Positions 1 to 10,545 are shown, numbered from the stretch's first letter. The stretch: DNA of 64,000 bases from Diploptera punctata (GCA_030220185.1 JASPKZ010007797.1:1036001-1100000); one strand, 5' to 3'. Translations and numbers: made by a program. Notes: a model not told the origin generated them from the sequence alone.

Positions 1-176
1 GCTTTCATATGAACATATGTTTCAAGGCTTGTGAGTCCCATCTTCAGGAATTATAGACTGATTTTTCTCAAGTTGTTGGCCCTGATTCTTGACTCCTACT
101 CCCTCGGTCGACAACTTGAGAAAAATCAGTCTGTAATCACTGAAGATGGTGCTCACAAGCCTTGAAACATATGTTC
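1..176. repeat. Foldback element
   Basis: Arms 1-76 and about 112-176 are inverted copies: CAAGGCTTGTGAG..CATCTTCAG..GATTTTTCTCAAG on the left and the complement on the right, around a 36-base loop. The CATCTTCAG motif at the arm middle recurs in most Penelope-like hairpins of this window. Confidence 0.75.
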
Positions 177-295
177 AACAAAAGCAACCATAAGAGATTA
201 GAAAACGCAGACCAAATCTTAATTATTAAATAAACCTTTTAATGCCTGTATTATTAATTTAACACTTCTCACTGAAGGATAAATTATATTTGAAG

Positions 296-700
296 AGAAA
301 AATTTTTGCCTAGACCGAGACTCAAACCCGGAACCTTTGGCTTTCTGGGCCAAATGCTCTACCAACTGAGCTACCGAGGCGAGTTGTGATCTAGATGCAA
401 TTTATCCTTCAATGAGAAGAGTTAAATTAATAATAAGGGCATCAATAGAGGCCCTACTGGCTTTGTGAAGTAGTGTTAAATTCCCAATTAAAGTTTTCTT
501 AAGTGAGAGGCTGCCATATGCAAAGATAGAAGCAATGGTTTCAAAGCATTAGGCACGAGGGAATTACAACGTATAAAGAGAAAAATTTGCATCTAGATCG
601 CAACTCACCTCAGTAACTCAGTTGGTAGAGCATTTAGCCCGGAAAGCCAAAGGTCCCGGGTTCGAATCTCGGTCTAGGCGAAAATTTTTCTCTTCAAATA
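296..700 (+). repeat. tRNA-derived repeat with two tRNA-like modules facing each other
   Basis: A minus-strand tRNA-like segment at 308-380 and a plus-strand one at 606-680 flank about 220 bases. Both have near-perfect polymerase III boxes (TAGCTCAGTTGG and GGTTCGAATC type) and the TCTAGGCGAAAATTTTTCTCTTC tail. Acceptor stems are imperfect, so these are SINE-like rather than functional tRNAs. Confidence 0.6.
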
Positions 701-748
701 TAAACCTCTTAATGTTGCTTCCAATTGTATTTTTAAAATGTTACAAAC

Positions 749-1081
749 CTTGACTTCTCTTTTCCTCTTGCTATTTCTTGGGGGTGTGGCCACCTTGAAT
801 TCAGGTTTGGGTGGTGCCTCTGTTCTTGCCTTTGGGGTTTCAACAGTCAGTGCAGCAGGCTTGGCAGGAAGCTCCTGAGTTGGAGGTGTAACTGTTTGAG
901 ACTGGACAGGTGCTGCAGCTGGAGGTGGAGTTTGCTGTGGTGTTGGTGCTGATGACGGCTGTGTTTGTGGTTGTACTGGGGCTGCTGCTGCTGCTGCTGG
1001 CTGAGGAGTTACTTGTGGTGTGGGGGCTGGAACCGGCTTAGCTTGTGGTTGTGGCTGTTGCTGTGGAACTTGCTGTTGCTG
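749..1081 (-). CDS. Pro/Gln/Ala-rich protein, third visible exon; gene continues past left edge
   Basis: Acceptor CATTTCAG, phase 0 to phase 0, 111 codons, donor AAG|GTTTGT. Begins QQQQVPQQQPQPQAKPVP, continues with Ala, Gln and Pro runs, then becomes more complex: TVETPKARTEAPPKPEFK, then VATPPRNSKRKREVK at the donor. A basic NSKRKREVK stretch after a Pro-rich disordered region is what precedes the ELNRK-type eIF4E-binding region in insect eIF4G, so an eIF4G N-terminal region is the best guess. The diagnostic next exon lies left of the window. Other low-complexity nuclear proteins fit too. About 369 residues are visible over the three exons. Confidence 0.75.
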
Positions 1082-1183
1082 CTGAAATGATGATACATTC
1101 ATATTACAATGGAATTTTTTTGATCCTATGGTCTAATTGTTACCAATGTTTACTTTCGGTTCCGAGATCCACAGGATCAATCC

Positions 1184-1325
1184 CAGCTGGGAGAATGGAT
1201 TTTTCACAATGTAAGAATCATGAGTATGGTTTCCTTCAAAAGGAAAGTAAAGCCCAGCTGGGAGAATGGATTTTTCACAATGTAAGAATCATGAGTATGG
1301 TTTCCTTCAAAAGAAAAGTAAAGCC
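1184..1325. repeat. 71-bp tandem duplication
   Basis: Two nearly identical copies starting CAGCTGGGAGAATGG at 1184 and 1255, just upstream (minus sense) of the third exon of the Pro/Gln-rich gene. Confidence 0.8.
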
Positions 1326-1453
1326 AAGGATCCTGTCCTCTGAGAAAAAATTATTCACCATTTTCATCTCTTTCATATTGTGATACTAATGGACTCAGCT
1401 ATTAAAGACCATAATTAAATAACAACATAAATAATTCAATGGAATTTCAATTA

Positions 1454-2226
1454 CAGCAAACCCTGATTATCCGTGTGCATATTATCCGGGCATGATTCTT
1501 TTTTACTGTATTTTTTAAAATGCTATATTTTATATTGTTATGAAACATTTCTTTATTTTAAACGTGCTACTGTGAACTGCACTTAGAAACTAGCAGAATA
1601 GAGTAACCTTCACTCACAACCCCCTACCCTGACGCATTTAACGGTACCAACCAACATTCTGAGAATACAATACAATTTCAGAAATTTCTGCAGTGGAGTC
1701 ACTGAAAGTTAGTTGTTACAGATTGAAACCACGGATATGCTGTGGCAGTGGGTGTATCGCTGGTTAGTAGTGTGGTCATCGGTGGTTACTAGTGTGGTCA
1801 TTGGTGATTATTTGTCATCGCTGATTATAAGTGTGGTCATCGGTGGTTACTAGTGTGGGAATTGCTGATTATTTGTCATCGCTGGTTATAAGTGTGGATA
1901 TTGGTGGTCACTATTGTAGTTGTCGCTGGTTACGGCGGCCATTTTGAATAACTGTCGTAACCAGAGTGGTCATAACAGAAAGTTGTCCCACTTTTTTTTT
2001 TTTTCATATTTACGAGTAAAATAAAATAATGATAATTACGACTCGCATTAAATACATTTAAAATAACATTTTATGAACATTTGTTGCATTTAAGTAGTGT
2101 TAAAGTGGGTAAATACATTTCTGATCAACTTCTAAGGTGCCGAATAACTTAATTGTATTATCCGTGTTTTGCAATTTTCCGTGCATACCTCGGTCCAAAT
2201 TAACACGGATAATCGGGAGTTTGCTG
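1454..2226. mobile_element. pogo/Tigger-like MITE, 773 bp, TA target duplication
   Basis: Terminal repeats read CAGCAAACCCTGATTATCCG on the left and the complement of GATAATCGGGAGTTTGCTG on the right, close to the pogo/Tigger terminus. TA flanks both ends (1452-1453, 2227-2228). No transposase remains. A degenerate minisatellite (1742-1935) built of GTGTGGTCATCGGTGGTTAC-like units fills the centre. Confidence 0.65.
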
Positions 2227-2394
2227 TATTATAAAAAAAAATTTTAACCAACTGTTACGATATTCAATTACTCAGATAAAAAATATTAAAAGACAGAAAG
2301 CTTAAAATCTCTATACAGGGTGTAACAAAAAGGTATGTCAAAAATTTGGGAAAACATTTCTTTTTGGTAAAATTTTTATCACTCACCTCACATT

Positions 2395-2665
2395 TTTCTT
2401 CTTTTTTTCAAACTAGTTCTAGAACTTTATGCTTCAGTTCCATCTTCAGTATTTTCGTGACTGCTGTTCTGTCGTCTTGAAGAGCCACCTTACATTCCCT
2501 CTGTTGGTAGACAGAAAATCTCAAAATCAGGTCTACCAACAGAGGGAGCAAAAGGCGGCTCTTCAAGACGACAGAACAATTGTCATGAAAATACTGAAGA
2601 TGGAACCGAAGTGTAAAGTTCCGAAACTAGTTTAAAAAAAGAAGAAAAACATGAAGTGAGTGATA
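2395..2665. repeat. Foldback (Penelope-related hairpin)
   Basis: Arms pair AACTAGTTCTAGAAC..CATCTTCAGTATTTTC..CCTCTGTTGGTAGAC with its inverted copy around a 17-base loop. The CCAACAGAGGGAGC segment also occurs in the Penelope-like C-terminal fragment at 6610-6925, linking the hairpin to that family. Confidence 0.65.
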
Positions 2666-2981
2666 AAATTTTACCTATATGAATATATCTCATAGTGTGA
2701 ATTCCTAAAATAAGTAAAACATCTCTTAAATTTGAAGAGTCCCGGTCTAGGCGAAAATTTTTCTCTTCAAATTTAATTTATCTTTCATTGAGAAATGTTA
2801 AATTAATAATAAAAACATAATTAGAAGTCTTACTAGCTTTATAAAGTAATGTTAAATTCCCAATAAATGTCTTAACTAAGAAGCCGCCATTTGCAAAGAT
2901 AGAAGCAATGGTTTCAAAAGCATTTGGCGATAGGGAATTACAACGTATATAAGAGAAAAATTTGCATCTAGATCGTAACTC

Positions 2982-3054
2982 GCCTCGGTAGCTCAGTTGG
3001 TAGAGCACTTGGCCCGGAAAGCCAAGGGTCCTGGGTTCGAGTCCCGGTCTAGGC
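2982..3054 (+). repeat. tRNA-like SINE head
   Basis: GCCTCGG acceptor, perfect box A TAGCTCAGTTGG, a six-base anticodon stem CTTGGC/GCCAAG with loop CCGGAAA, and perfect box B GGTTCGAGTCC. C at position 33 and a mismatched acceptor argue against a functional tRNA. Followed by the family tail (TTTTTCTCTTCAAAT) shared with 680-700 and 2755-2770. Confidence 0.6.
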
Positions 3055-3749
3055 GAAAATTTTTCTCTTCAAATTTAATTTATCTTTCATTGAGAAATGT
3101 TAAATTAATAATAAAAACATCAAAACATCTCTTCTTTATTTTCTTGGTAGAGCTCTTTTTCTACAACTCTGCTTACATGGTGAAATGTGTAATACATAGC
3201 TGTCCTGTGACCATAACCCCACAACAGAACAATTGTCTAATTGTACAGTAGTGAACATTCGCTTTTACATCTGCAACTCCAGTTCAAGATGTAGAGACTC
3301 TTCATGCTCATATTCAGGAAGGCTGCCAAACAATATGAACTTCTCCAGTAATGGAGGTCATTTTGAACATTTCCTGTGATTTCTTATTTCCCCAGGGTTC
3401 TGTTATTGAGTGTTCTTGTATAGGGGTCACCAGGAGGTGAGCACCTGGATGTACTAAAGTCTCACACTGTGGTGCTTGGTGGGTCAAGCATAGCCCGTCT
3501 CACAATGGCTGCAGGGTGCATCCCTGGAGGTAGAACAGGTGTATGGTCAGTGGATCTGCAATGCTGCATGCAAAGCAGTCCTCACGGCCAGGCTCAAGGA
3601 GCCTGTGGACCAACTGTGGTGTCATCAAAGATGAGCGTCCTGATGTACTATGAAGCTTAGCAATTTCCTGAAATTGCTCCCGGAGTGTTGCTTTTAAGCC
3701 CAGCACTTGAGCATGTGGAGCAGCTACAGAGATAAGGGAGGACAAGAAG

Positions 3750-4215
3750 CTGACTTGGGAGTATGGGCATCACGCCTGAAGTATCCCAAGGGGTTGAGGT
3801 GGGTACAGCTGTTCTTGTATGGGGTTCAGCTGTAAAAAAGTGCTCTAAAAAGGAAATAAAGCATTTCCGGACCTATGTCAACATAAGGACAAAAAGTTGA
3901 CTTGGGAGTATGGGTGTCATGCCCGAGGTATCCCAAGGGGTTGAGGCAGGTACAGCTGTTCTTGTATGGGGTTCAGCTGTAAAAAAAGTGCTCTAAAAAG
4001 GAAATAAAGCATTTCTGCACCTATATCAATATAAGAATTTTTGGACCAGCTACGTAGAAAAGGGGGGACAAGAAGCTGACTTGGGAGTATGGGCGTCATG
4101 ACCAAGGTATCCCAAGGGGTTGAGGCAGGTACAGCTGTTCTTGTATGGGGTTCAGCTGTAGAAAAAGTGCTCTAAAAAGGAAATAAAGGATTTCTGGACC
4201 TATGTCAATATAAGA
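3750..4215. repeat. Three-copy tandem repeat, unit ~140-175 bp
   Basis: Units start GACTTGGGAGTATGGG near 3752, 3900 and 4079. Each includes GTATCCCAAGGGGTTGAGG, TTCTTGTATGGGGTTCAGC and AAAGTGCTCTAAAAAGGAAATAAA. No coding assignment. Confidence 0.75.
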
Positions 4216-4297
4216 ATTGTTTTATGTCACACATTCAAGAAATGTTTTCCCAAATTTTTGACATACCTTTTTGTTACATCTTTATATAAAAATAAAT

Positions 4298-4770
4298 AAT
4301 AGTTTTAAAAAACTAAAAGAACACGCTTTATCAGAAAACTAAAAAATGAAAAATAATTTTAATTTCCAATACGCTTGGGATAAAATAAAGTGGTCAACAA
4401 AAAAATCATCTCCAACACATACAGAATAAAATTAGAGTTATCAACAAAAAGAAAATAATTTTACCATCAAAAGCATGGGGTGCTCTATATCAATTAATAT
4501 ATTTGATAATAAACAGATATTGGTAAAAGTAAGCTCTCTAAGAAGAAAATGTAAAAATCATAAAAATCACCCCACGCTTTTGATGGTAAAATTATTTTCT
4601 TTTTGTTGATAACTCTAATTTTATTCTGTATGTGTTGGAGATGATTTTTTTGTTGACCACTTTATTTTATCCCAAGCATATTGGAAATTAAAATTATTTT
4701 TCATTTTTTAGTTTTCTGATAAAGCGTGTTCTTTTAGTTTTTTAAAACTATTATTTATTTCTTATTTTTT
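4298..4770. repeat. Long near-perfect foldback, ~185-bp arms
   Basis: Left arm 4298-4482 and right arm 4569-4762 are inverted copies differing at very few bases, around an 86-base loop. Arms begin ATAATAGTTTTAAAAAACTA and end AAAGCATGGGGTG. No coding capacity. Confidence 0.8.
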
Positions 4771-4867
4771 AGTTTTAATATTTTACAGAATAAGATAAAA
4801 ATGTAAATATCTTTAAATTCGATACTATTGTAGTATGAGCTAAAAGTAATACTCTTCTATAAAAAAA

Positions 4868-4960
4868 ACCCTCCCAGCCGGATTTGAACCAGCGACATAT
4901 GGATTACTGAAATTATATACCACTAAGAGTTCACCGCTCTACCAACTGAGCTCTTACAAC
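4868..4960 (-). pseudogene. tRNA-Tyr-like pseudogene with intron-like insertion
   Basis: On the minus strand, GAGCTCAGTTGGTAGAGCGG (box A) is followed by ACTCTTAG, an ~16-base insertion, then ATCCATATGTCGCTGGTTC and AAATCCGGC (box B), the layout of intron-containing insect tRNA-Tyr. The GTA anticodon is lost and the acceptor ends do not pair. Confidence 0.4.
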
Positions 4961-5009
4961 GATTGACTAAAAACTCGACTAGTCCGCAACATATTATATC
5001 AGTTTTCAT

Positions 5010-5680
5010 TTTTTTTATTTTCGGATGATTCTGGCCAGGATTTTAGAAACAAAATATGAAATTATTGTATTGTCACGGGTCCTCTACACGTATACAAAGT
5101 TTCAAGTCGATCCAATGTTTCTAAGTGGGTGAAAATCGCGTTGAAAGATTCCGTTACATTGATACAAAAACACGTTTTTTTGATTTCCTGATGATCATGG
5201 CCAGAATTTTAGAAAATAAATATGAAATTATTGTATTGTCACAGGTCCTCTACAAGTATACAAAGTTTCAAGTCGATCCAATGTTTCTAAGTTGGTGAAA
5301 ATCGCGTTGAAAGATTCCGTTACATAGATACAAAAACACTTTTTGATTTTCTGATGATTATGGCCAGGATTTTAGAAAATAAATATGAAATTATTGTATT
5401 GTCACGGGTCCTCTACAAGTATACAAAGTTTCAAGTCGATCCAATGTTTCTAAGTGGGTGAAAATCGCGTTGAAAGATTCTGTTACATTGATACAAAAAC
5501 ACTTTTTTTGATTTTCTGATGATTATGGCCAGGATTTTAGAAAATAAATATGAAATTATTGTATTGTCACGGGTCCTCTACAAGTATACAAAGTTTCAAG
5601 TCGATCCCATGATTTTAAGTGGGTGAAAATCGCGTTGAAAGATTCCGTTACATAGATAGATAGATAGATAGATACAGGTC
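5010..5680. repeat. 163-bp tandem repeat, four units
   Basis: Each unit holds TGATGATTATGGCCAGGATT, TTGTATTGTCACGGGTCCTC, CAAAGTTTCAAGTCGATCC and AAAATCGCGTTGAAAGATTC, ending in TTACATnGATACAAAAACAC. Starts are near 5024, 5186, 5350 and 5515. The array runs into (GATA)n at 5652-5676 and ACAGGTCAAGCTAATATAAAGC. Confidence 0.85.
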
Positions 5681-5904
5681 AAGCTAATATAAAGCATGTA
5701 ATGAGTGTGAGTCTGTCTGTCTGCCCTTTATGGACCCATAAAAATACTTGTCCAATTTGAATGGATTTTTTTTCCCATCATTTAGAGAATTATTTAATTT
5801 TCACAGGAAAAACACTGCAGAGCAAAGCATGTCAGATCACATAAAGATGATCTGTAACTTCATTATTTAGAAAAAATTAAAATAGTAATTACATTTTATA
5901 TTTG

Positions 5905-6165
5905 AAGAGAAAAATATATGCTCAGAACGGGGTTTGAACCCAGGACCAAATGCTCTATCACATGAGCACTCCAAATCTAAATGCAAATTTCTTATACATT
6001 GTTAATTCTCGAGTACCAAATGCTACTAACCGTTGTTCAATCATGCAGATAGCAGCTTCTTTTTTAAGAAGACTTACATTGGGAACTTAACATTACTTTA
6101 TAATGATAGGTTTTTTTCGATATAATTTGTCCTTCAGTGGAAGTATTAAACTAATAAATAATAAA
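5905..6165 (-). repeat. tRNA-derived SINE-like repeat, degenerate
   Basis: GGTTTGAACCC (inverse box B) at about 5931 followed by CTCTATCACATGAGC and CCAAATCTAAATGCAAATTTCT. Same family tail as the 296-700 repeat, followed by its AAGAAGACTTACATTGGGAA segment. Confidence 0.45.
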
Positions 6166-6178
6166 AGCATTTAATTAC

Positions 6179-6336
6179 ATTTTGTTGTGGTGTGGGTGGT
6201 GGTGGTTGTTGAGGAGGTTGTGGCTGTGGTGGCACACTTTGTGGTTGTGCTGGTTGAGGCTGTTGCTGCTGTTGAACTGGTGCAGGAGGAGATTCTGCTG
6301 ACTGTGCACCTCCCAACAATGTGGGTGGCTTCACCT

Positions 6337-6375
<39 letters not shown>

Positions 6376-6468
6376 CCAGTTTATTAACAGCACTCATAAG
6401 TGCAGAATGATTTGTCGTACTTGGGGGGACTGGTGCTGCCTGCGATTTAGCCGGACTAATCTGAGTTC
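6179..6468 (-). CDS. Pro/Gln/Ala-rich protein, second visible exon
   Basis: Acceptor ATTTCAG, first base 6468, receives phase 1 from the previous exon and gives GTQISPAKSQAAPVPPSTTN. This is followed by a short mixed helix-like stretch (HSALMSAVNKLETV), a run of nine alanines coded by a CTG/GCT repeat near 6340-6368, then VEVKPPTLLGGAQSAESPP and a Gln/Pro tract. Ends at donor AAT|GTAATT in phase 0. The plus-strand open frame over the same bases is only the poly-Val/Leu shadow of the repeat. The alanine run may be length-variable. Confidence 0.78.
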
Positions 6469-6609
6469 CTGAAATCATACAATTTATAAAAATAAAAACC
6501 AAGGAAACCAATATGAATAAGAAAACATTAGAATAAAATACCATCAATTATCACACTCACATACCAAGTGCTGCCTCAATATATATCTATCTTCTTATTT
6601 TAGGAATTT

Positions 6610-6925
6610 ACACTATGAGGAGAGGCTGCCCATCCATGGTCCAAAAAACATATTATCGAAAAGAAAGCTAAATTATTAAAACAAATAGAAAAACCAAAAG
6701 AACTCACTGTTTGGGAAACAAATTTACAAACAAAAAACAAAAAGGAGAAATAAATTAACTAAATTCCTGGGGAAAACGACCTGTCTACCAACAGAGGGAG
6801 CAAAAGGCGGCTCTTCAAAACGACAGAACAATGTCACGAAAATACTGAAGATGGAACTGAAGTGTAAAGTTCCAAAACTAGTTTAAGAAAAAAGAAAATA
6901 TGAGGTGAGTGATAAAATTTACCTT
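6610..6925 (+). mobile_element. Penelope-like element, 3' fragment
   Basis: Decayed frame encodes KKAKLLKQIEKPKELTVWE, matching the segment after the GIY-YIG nuclease domain seen at 43788-44090, then a CCAACAGAGGGAGC..CTGAAGATGG hairpin arm and ATGAGGTGAGTGATAAAA end. Confidence 0.6.
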
Positions 6926-7079
6926 TAAAAAAACACAAATCTGTCTATAATGGCGTGGCCCATTGTTAAGCCATAACCTCTCCTTTGTAAGGAGTTACTA
7001 GACCAAGTTAATTTTTAGTTACCTTTATTTGCTCATAGACGTCATGTTTGGCATGCAGTCAACACAAAGAGCCAATGAG

Positions 7080-7300
7080 ACATCTAACAGGCAACTAAGG
7101 TATTACTAGGACGTTGATGTTGGTAAATTTTGCTTAGAGACTTCTTTATTCAGGCTTAAGGATCTTTTACAAGCCGAAAATCTTCAGACTCTGGACACAT
7201 GGCTTGAAGTCCCTCCCAGAGGACTTGCTCCTTGGAATTTTCCATCCAAAAAAAATCCATCGACCCCAGCTGGGTTTCAATCCACAACCCTTGGAACCAT
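7080..7300 (-). repeat. SINE (tRNA-derived family shared with 9727, 8860, 53305)
   Basis: Minus-strand copy with the CTGAAGATTTTCGGCTTGTAAAAG and GTCCTCTGGGAGGGACTT blocks and an inverse box-B GGGTTTCAATCC near 7270. The copies at 9727 and 53305 are in the plus orientation. Confidence 0.55.
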
Positions 7301-7439
7301 AAATATAGATGTATTTATATTTATTTTGGATTGATTTTTTTAAGATTACGAATTTATATTTTCATAATTTTTGACACAATAATAGCACAAAATATACAAA
7401 CATTATACTTTCCCATTTATTCACTCTTAACAATAATCA

Positions 7440-7985
7440 TCATCATCTGCATTCATGGATTAGGTCTGTTGACCGGTTCCGACTTCAGCCCATCTCTTTC
7501 TAGGTCTGCCCACATCTCGGGTGCCTTTAGGTTTGTATTTTATTTGTTTTGGATATCTATCTTCATTCATTCTGTTCTATATGTTGCTTCCATTTTTGTC
7601 TATATGTATCTATTTTATCAGTTATTGCAAATATTTCAAGTTCCTGTCTTATTTCTGTGTTCTTGATTCTGTCCTCCTTAGTGCACCCTTTAACAGATCT
7701 CAAAAATTTCATCTCTGCCACCGTTATCCTACTTAGATCTTGTTTTTTATGTATCCAGGCTTCTGAACCATAGAGCAGTACCGGTACTACCAACGTTTTG
7801 TAAAATTTCAATTGGGTCTCTCTTGTTGTTTTGTTTAGTGATCGTTTTATCATACCATATATTCCCTGGAATTTTGCTATTTTATTAGTTATATCATTAT
7901 CATAATCAAATTAAATGTCACATCCTAGATAATTGAGATGGTTCACCTGTTCTATGATTTTGTTTCCTATTTTTATTTTGGATAC
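7440..7985 (-). mobile_element. Non-LTR retrotransposon 3' fragment
   Basis: Minus strand encodes TQLKFYKTLVVPVLLYGSEA, then W..LRSVKGCTKEDRIKN and IDTYRQKWKQHIEQN, the C-terminal region after the reverse transcriptase of RTE/CR1-like LINEs. Truncated 5' and interrupted by stops. Not a host gene. Confidence 0.75.
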
Positions 7986-8094
7986 TTAACAATAATAGTT
8001 ATTCTAAACCAATCTATTCCAGTTTGTCCCACTGCAGGGACATGAGGGCTTTCCTAGTGGGAAGTTTCCTAACCACAGTAATTTAGTTACAATT

Positions 8095-8425
8095 TATAAA
8101 TTGAGTCAGTTAAATGATTTTTTTCATCTCGCTTCATAAAGTTCCGTGTTTTCACAATATTGATTTCAAAAGCCTTTGCCTCCATTGTCAGTCAAAACTC
8201 CTACTGTTGAAATGTTGACACTACCATTATCTTCCAAACTGCCATCTAGTGCTGTTCAGAAGATCGTAGTAACAGAAAATTTTCAAAAGTTGGATTTTCA
8301 TTGATAATGGAGGCAAAGGCCTTTGAAAACAGAATTTTATGAGGCAAGAAGAAAAAAATATTTAACTGAATCAATTTACAAATTGTAAAATCACCTCATA
8401 GTGTTACTTCCCGCTGTAATTTTGA
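8095..8425. repeat. Foldback with CCTCATAGTG end
   Basis: GCCTTTGCCTCCATTGTCA (8172) is inverted at 8295; the outer sequence ends TCACCTCATAGTGTTACTTCC, the terminal motif of the Penelope-like hairpin family here. Confidence 0.6.
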
Positions 8426-8524
8426 TTTAGTTGTGCTTATTTCTCTACAGAAATCAGGAAGATACATATGATTAATACATTGCCTCAAGGCAACAACTAG
8501 AAAGGAAAAAAAAAACTCCAAGCG

Positions 8525-8830
8525 TGACAGGCCTAGAAGGCCTTTGGCCTACCAGCCGGCCTCACATCACAGAGGTATACGATCATCTAGCCAGTGTAGG
8601 GGTGACATGTGGTCAGCATGTCGGGTCCCAAAGCCGTTATAGCTGGTCTTCTCAACCTCAAGTCACTACTTACTGTAGCTACCCAAATGCTTCTAGATAC
8701 TGGGTGGGCACCGGTCCCACACTTGCCGAAATTCCATGAGAAAATTTCTTCCCCCGTGGGGACCAGCGCAAATCTCGTAGCTTTGCGCCAAGATTTCTTG
8801 CCTTAACCACTCGGCTATGGCACACATCTA
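8525..8830 (-). repeat. SINE with class II tRNA-like head
   Basis: On the minus strand GCCATAGCCGAGTGGTTAAGGC, a box A of Leu/Ser type, starts the element near 8826; body continues through TTGAGAAGACCAGCTATAACG to CTAGGCCTGTCA at 8530. Related copies: 53640-53935 (minus) and 11085-11390 (plus). Confidence 0.6.
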
Positions 8831-8859
8831 TAAAGAAACTAAGATATTATTCAGATGGA

Positions 8860-9075
8860 TGAAGATTGGTTAAATTTTGCAAAAGCGCCTTTTTATTCAG
8901 GCTTGCAGTTCTTTTACAAGCTTGAAAATCTTCAGACCAGGCTTAAAGTTCCTCCCAGAGGACTTGTCCCTTGGATTTTTCCATCCTAAAAATCCATGGA
9001 CCCCAGCTGGGTTTGAACCCACAACCCTCGGAACCAGACGCAAGAAACCTAACAATTAGACCACTGTAACTGACC
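8860..9075 (-). repeat. SINE, tRNA-derived
   Basis: Minus copy of the family at 9727-9960: GGGTTTGAACCCA inverse box B at 9008, then blocks TCCTCCCAGAGGACTTG and GAAAATCTTCAGAC. The tRNA-like head ends near 9075 at GTAACTGACC. Confidence 0.6.
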
Positions 9076-9726
9076 ATTAATAGTTATTATAACTGTGTAT
9101 TTAAAATTTGTCAAATTCATTCGATTAATCAAAAATTCCTTGTTAGGAAATTTATCTCTTCAGATATCTTTAACTTGTTTGAGGAGCTAGGTTTCTCAGA
9201 AGATAACAGAATTCATGATTTGCCCAGAGGCCAATCTTAAATCAATGATGCGGAAAACCCAAGAAAACTTTATTAATCATACATATATATGAATTTTACT
9301 TATTTTTTCCATATGAATTGTGGTATTTATCAGTACTTTGGACTACATTTATCACAGTTTACTGCTACATACGATTAACACACATATGTGAATTTTACAT
9401 ATTTTCACATGCATTGGGTACTGTTTTTATTAGTACAGGGCAACACTGCGTTGGAGATGCCATGCGACAGAACCTAATGATGTCGCTGATAGCACATGTC
9501 AGTTACATACCATTCCTCAGAACATGTAAACTGCCCTTCCCATGTCACTCGCATAGAAACTAGCAAGAGGAACAGAGCCTCGTGTTAGCCGACGGTCTAA
9601 TGTAATGTTTTCACAATGTTTTAGAAACACGAACAACGGAGTTGGATAAAGATAGAATGTGCTAGCAGTCATACAGCACAGCAGTGTCATCAAGAGGCTT
9701 GTGGGGAATCTGCATTGCTTCACAGA

Positions 9727-9962
9727 ACAGTGGCACAGTGGTTAAAAGCTGTGGTCGACTAGTGTTCCTTGTCTATGGTCCCCAGGGTCGTGGGTTCAAA
9801 CCTAGCCAGGGTTGATGGATTTTTTAGGATGAAAAATTCAAGGAGCAAGTCCTTGGGTCCTGAGTCTGAAGATTGTCAGACTCATAAAAGATCTTTAAAC
9901 CTGAATAAAGAGGCCTCTAAGCAAAATCTACCAACAATCTTCATCCTAGTAATACCTTAGTT
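9727..9962 (+). repeat. SINE, tRNA-derived
   Basis: GTGGCACAGTGGTTAAAAGC (box A) and GGGTTCAAACC (box B) followed by the family body AAGGAGCAAGTCCTTGGGTC and ACCAACAATCTTCATCCTAG. The open frame over it is accidental. Confidence 0.6.
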
Positions 9963-10004
9963 TGTTAAGTTTTTATTATTCATTTCATACATCTCAATGA
10001 TGGA

Positions 10005-10545
10005 TAAATTATATCTGAAGAGAAAAATTATACACTCAGACTGGGGCTCGAACAAAGGACCTTTTGCACTCTAGGCGAATGCTCCACTAAGTGAGCTATC
10101 TGAGAGAGCTTCAATCTAAATGCAAATTTTTCTCTTATATACGCTGCGTTTAGATTGGTTCACTCGGTAGAGCATTCGTCTAGAGTGCGAACGTTCCTTG
10201 GTATGAGCCCCAGTCTGAGGGCATAAATATTTTTTTTTAATTATGATTTATCCATCATTGATATGTATGAAATGAATTATAAAAACATTGAAAGAAGCTG
10301 TACTGGCTTTATAATATAATGTAAAATTTCCAATTAAATGTCTTCTTAATAAAGAAATCACCATTTGCGTGATAAAAGCAAAGGTTTCATAGCATTTGGT
10401 GCATGGGAATTAACAGCATATATAAGAGAAAAATTTGTGTTTAGATTGGAGCTCACTCAGATAACTCACTCGATAGTGCATTCGCCTAGAGTGAGAAAGG
10501 TCCTGGGTTCGAGCCCCAGTCAGAGCATATAATTTTTCTCTTAAA
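10005..10545 (+). repeat. Cluster of three tRNA-like modules in facing orientation
   Basis: A minus-strand module at about 10036-10118 and plus-strand modules at 10145-10220 and 10441-10530. Each shares TTTAGATTGG..ACTCGGTAGAGCATTCG and GGTTCGAGCCCCAGTC-type boxes and the TTTTTCTCTTnAAATATA tail. The middle one is degenerate (GGTATGAGCC). Confidence 0.55.

Larger units (their letters stand above)
2316..4280. mobile_element. DNA transposon-like element with ~45-bp terminal inverted repeats
   Basis: TGTAACAAAAAGGTATGTCA..TTTGGGAAAACATTTCTT at 2321-2365 is inverted at about 4240-4278. Between them lie a foldback (2395-2665), a tRNA-like SINE (2730-3110) and a triple tandem repeat (3750-4215). 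No recognisable transposase survives. Confidence 0.55.

Noticed and set aside
2982..3054. Functional tRNA-Ser (GGA)
   Set aside because: No long variable arm, C at position 33, mismatched acceptor stem, and repeated as part of a dispersed family.
3500..3745. Minus-strand 81-codon frame as a gene
   Set aside because: Inside a TIR-bounded repetitive element, no homology recognised, no splice context.
5010..5680. CRISPR-like array
   Set aside because: Units are contiguous 163-bp repeats without unique spacers, in a eukaryotic genome.
6187..6387. Plus-strand Val/Leu-rich open frame
   Set aside because: Antisense shadow of the Ala/Gln/Pro-coding exon on the minus strand.
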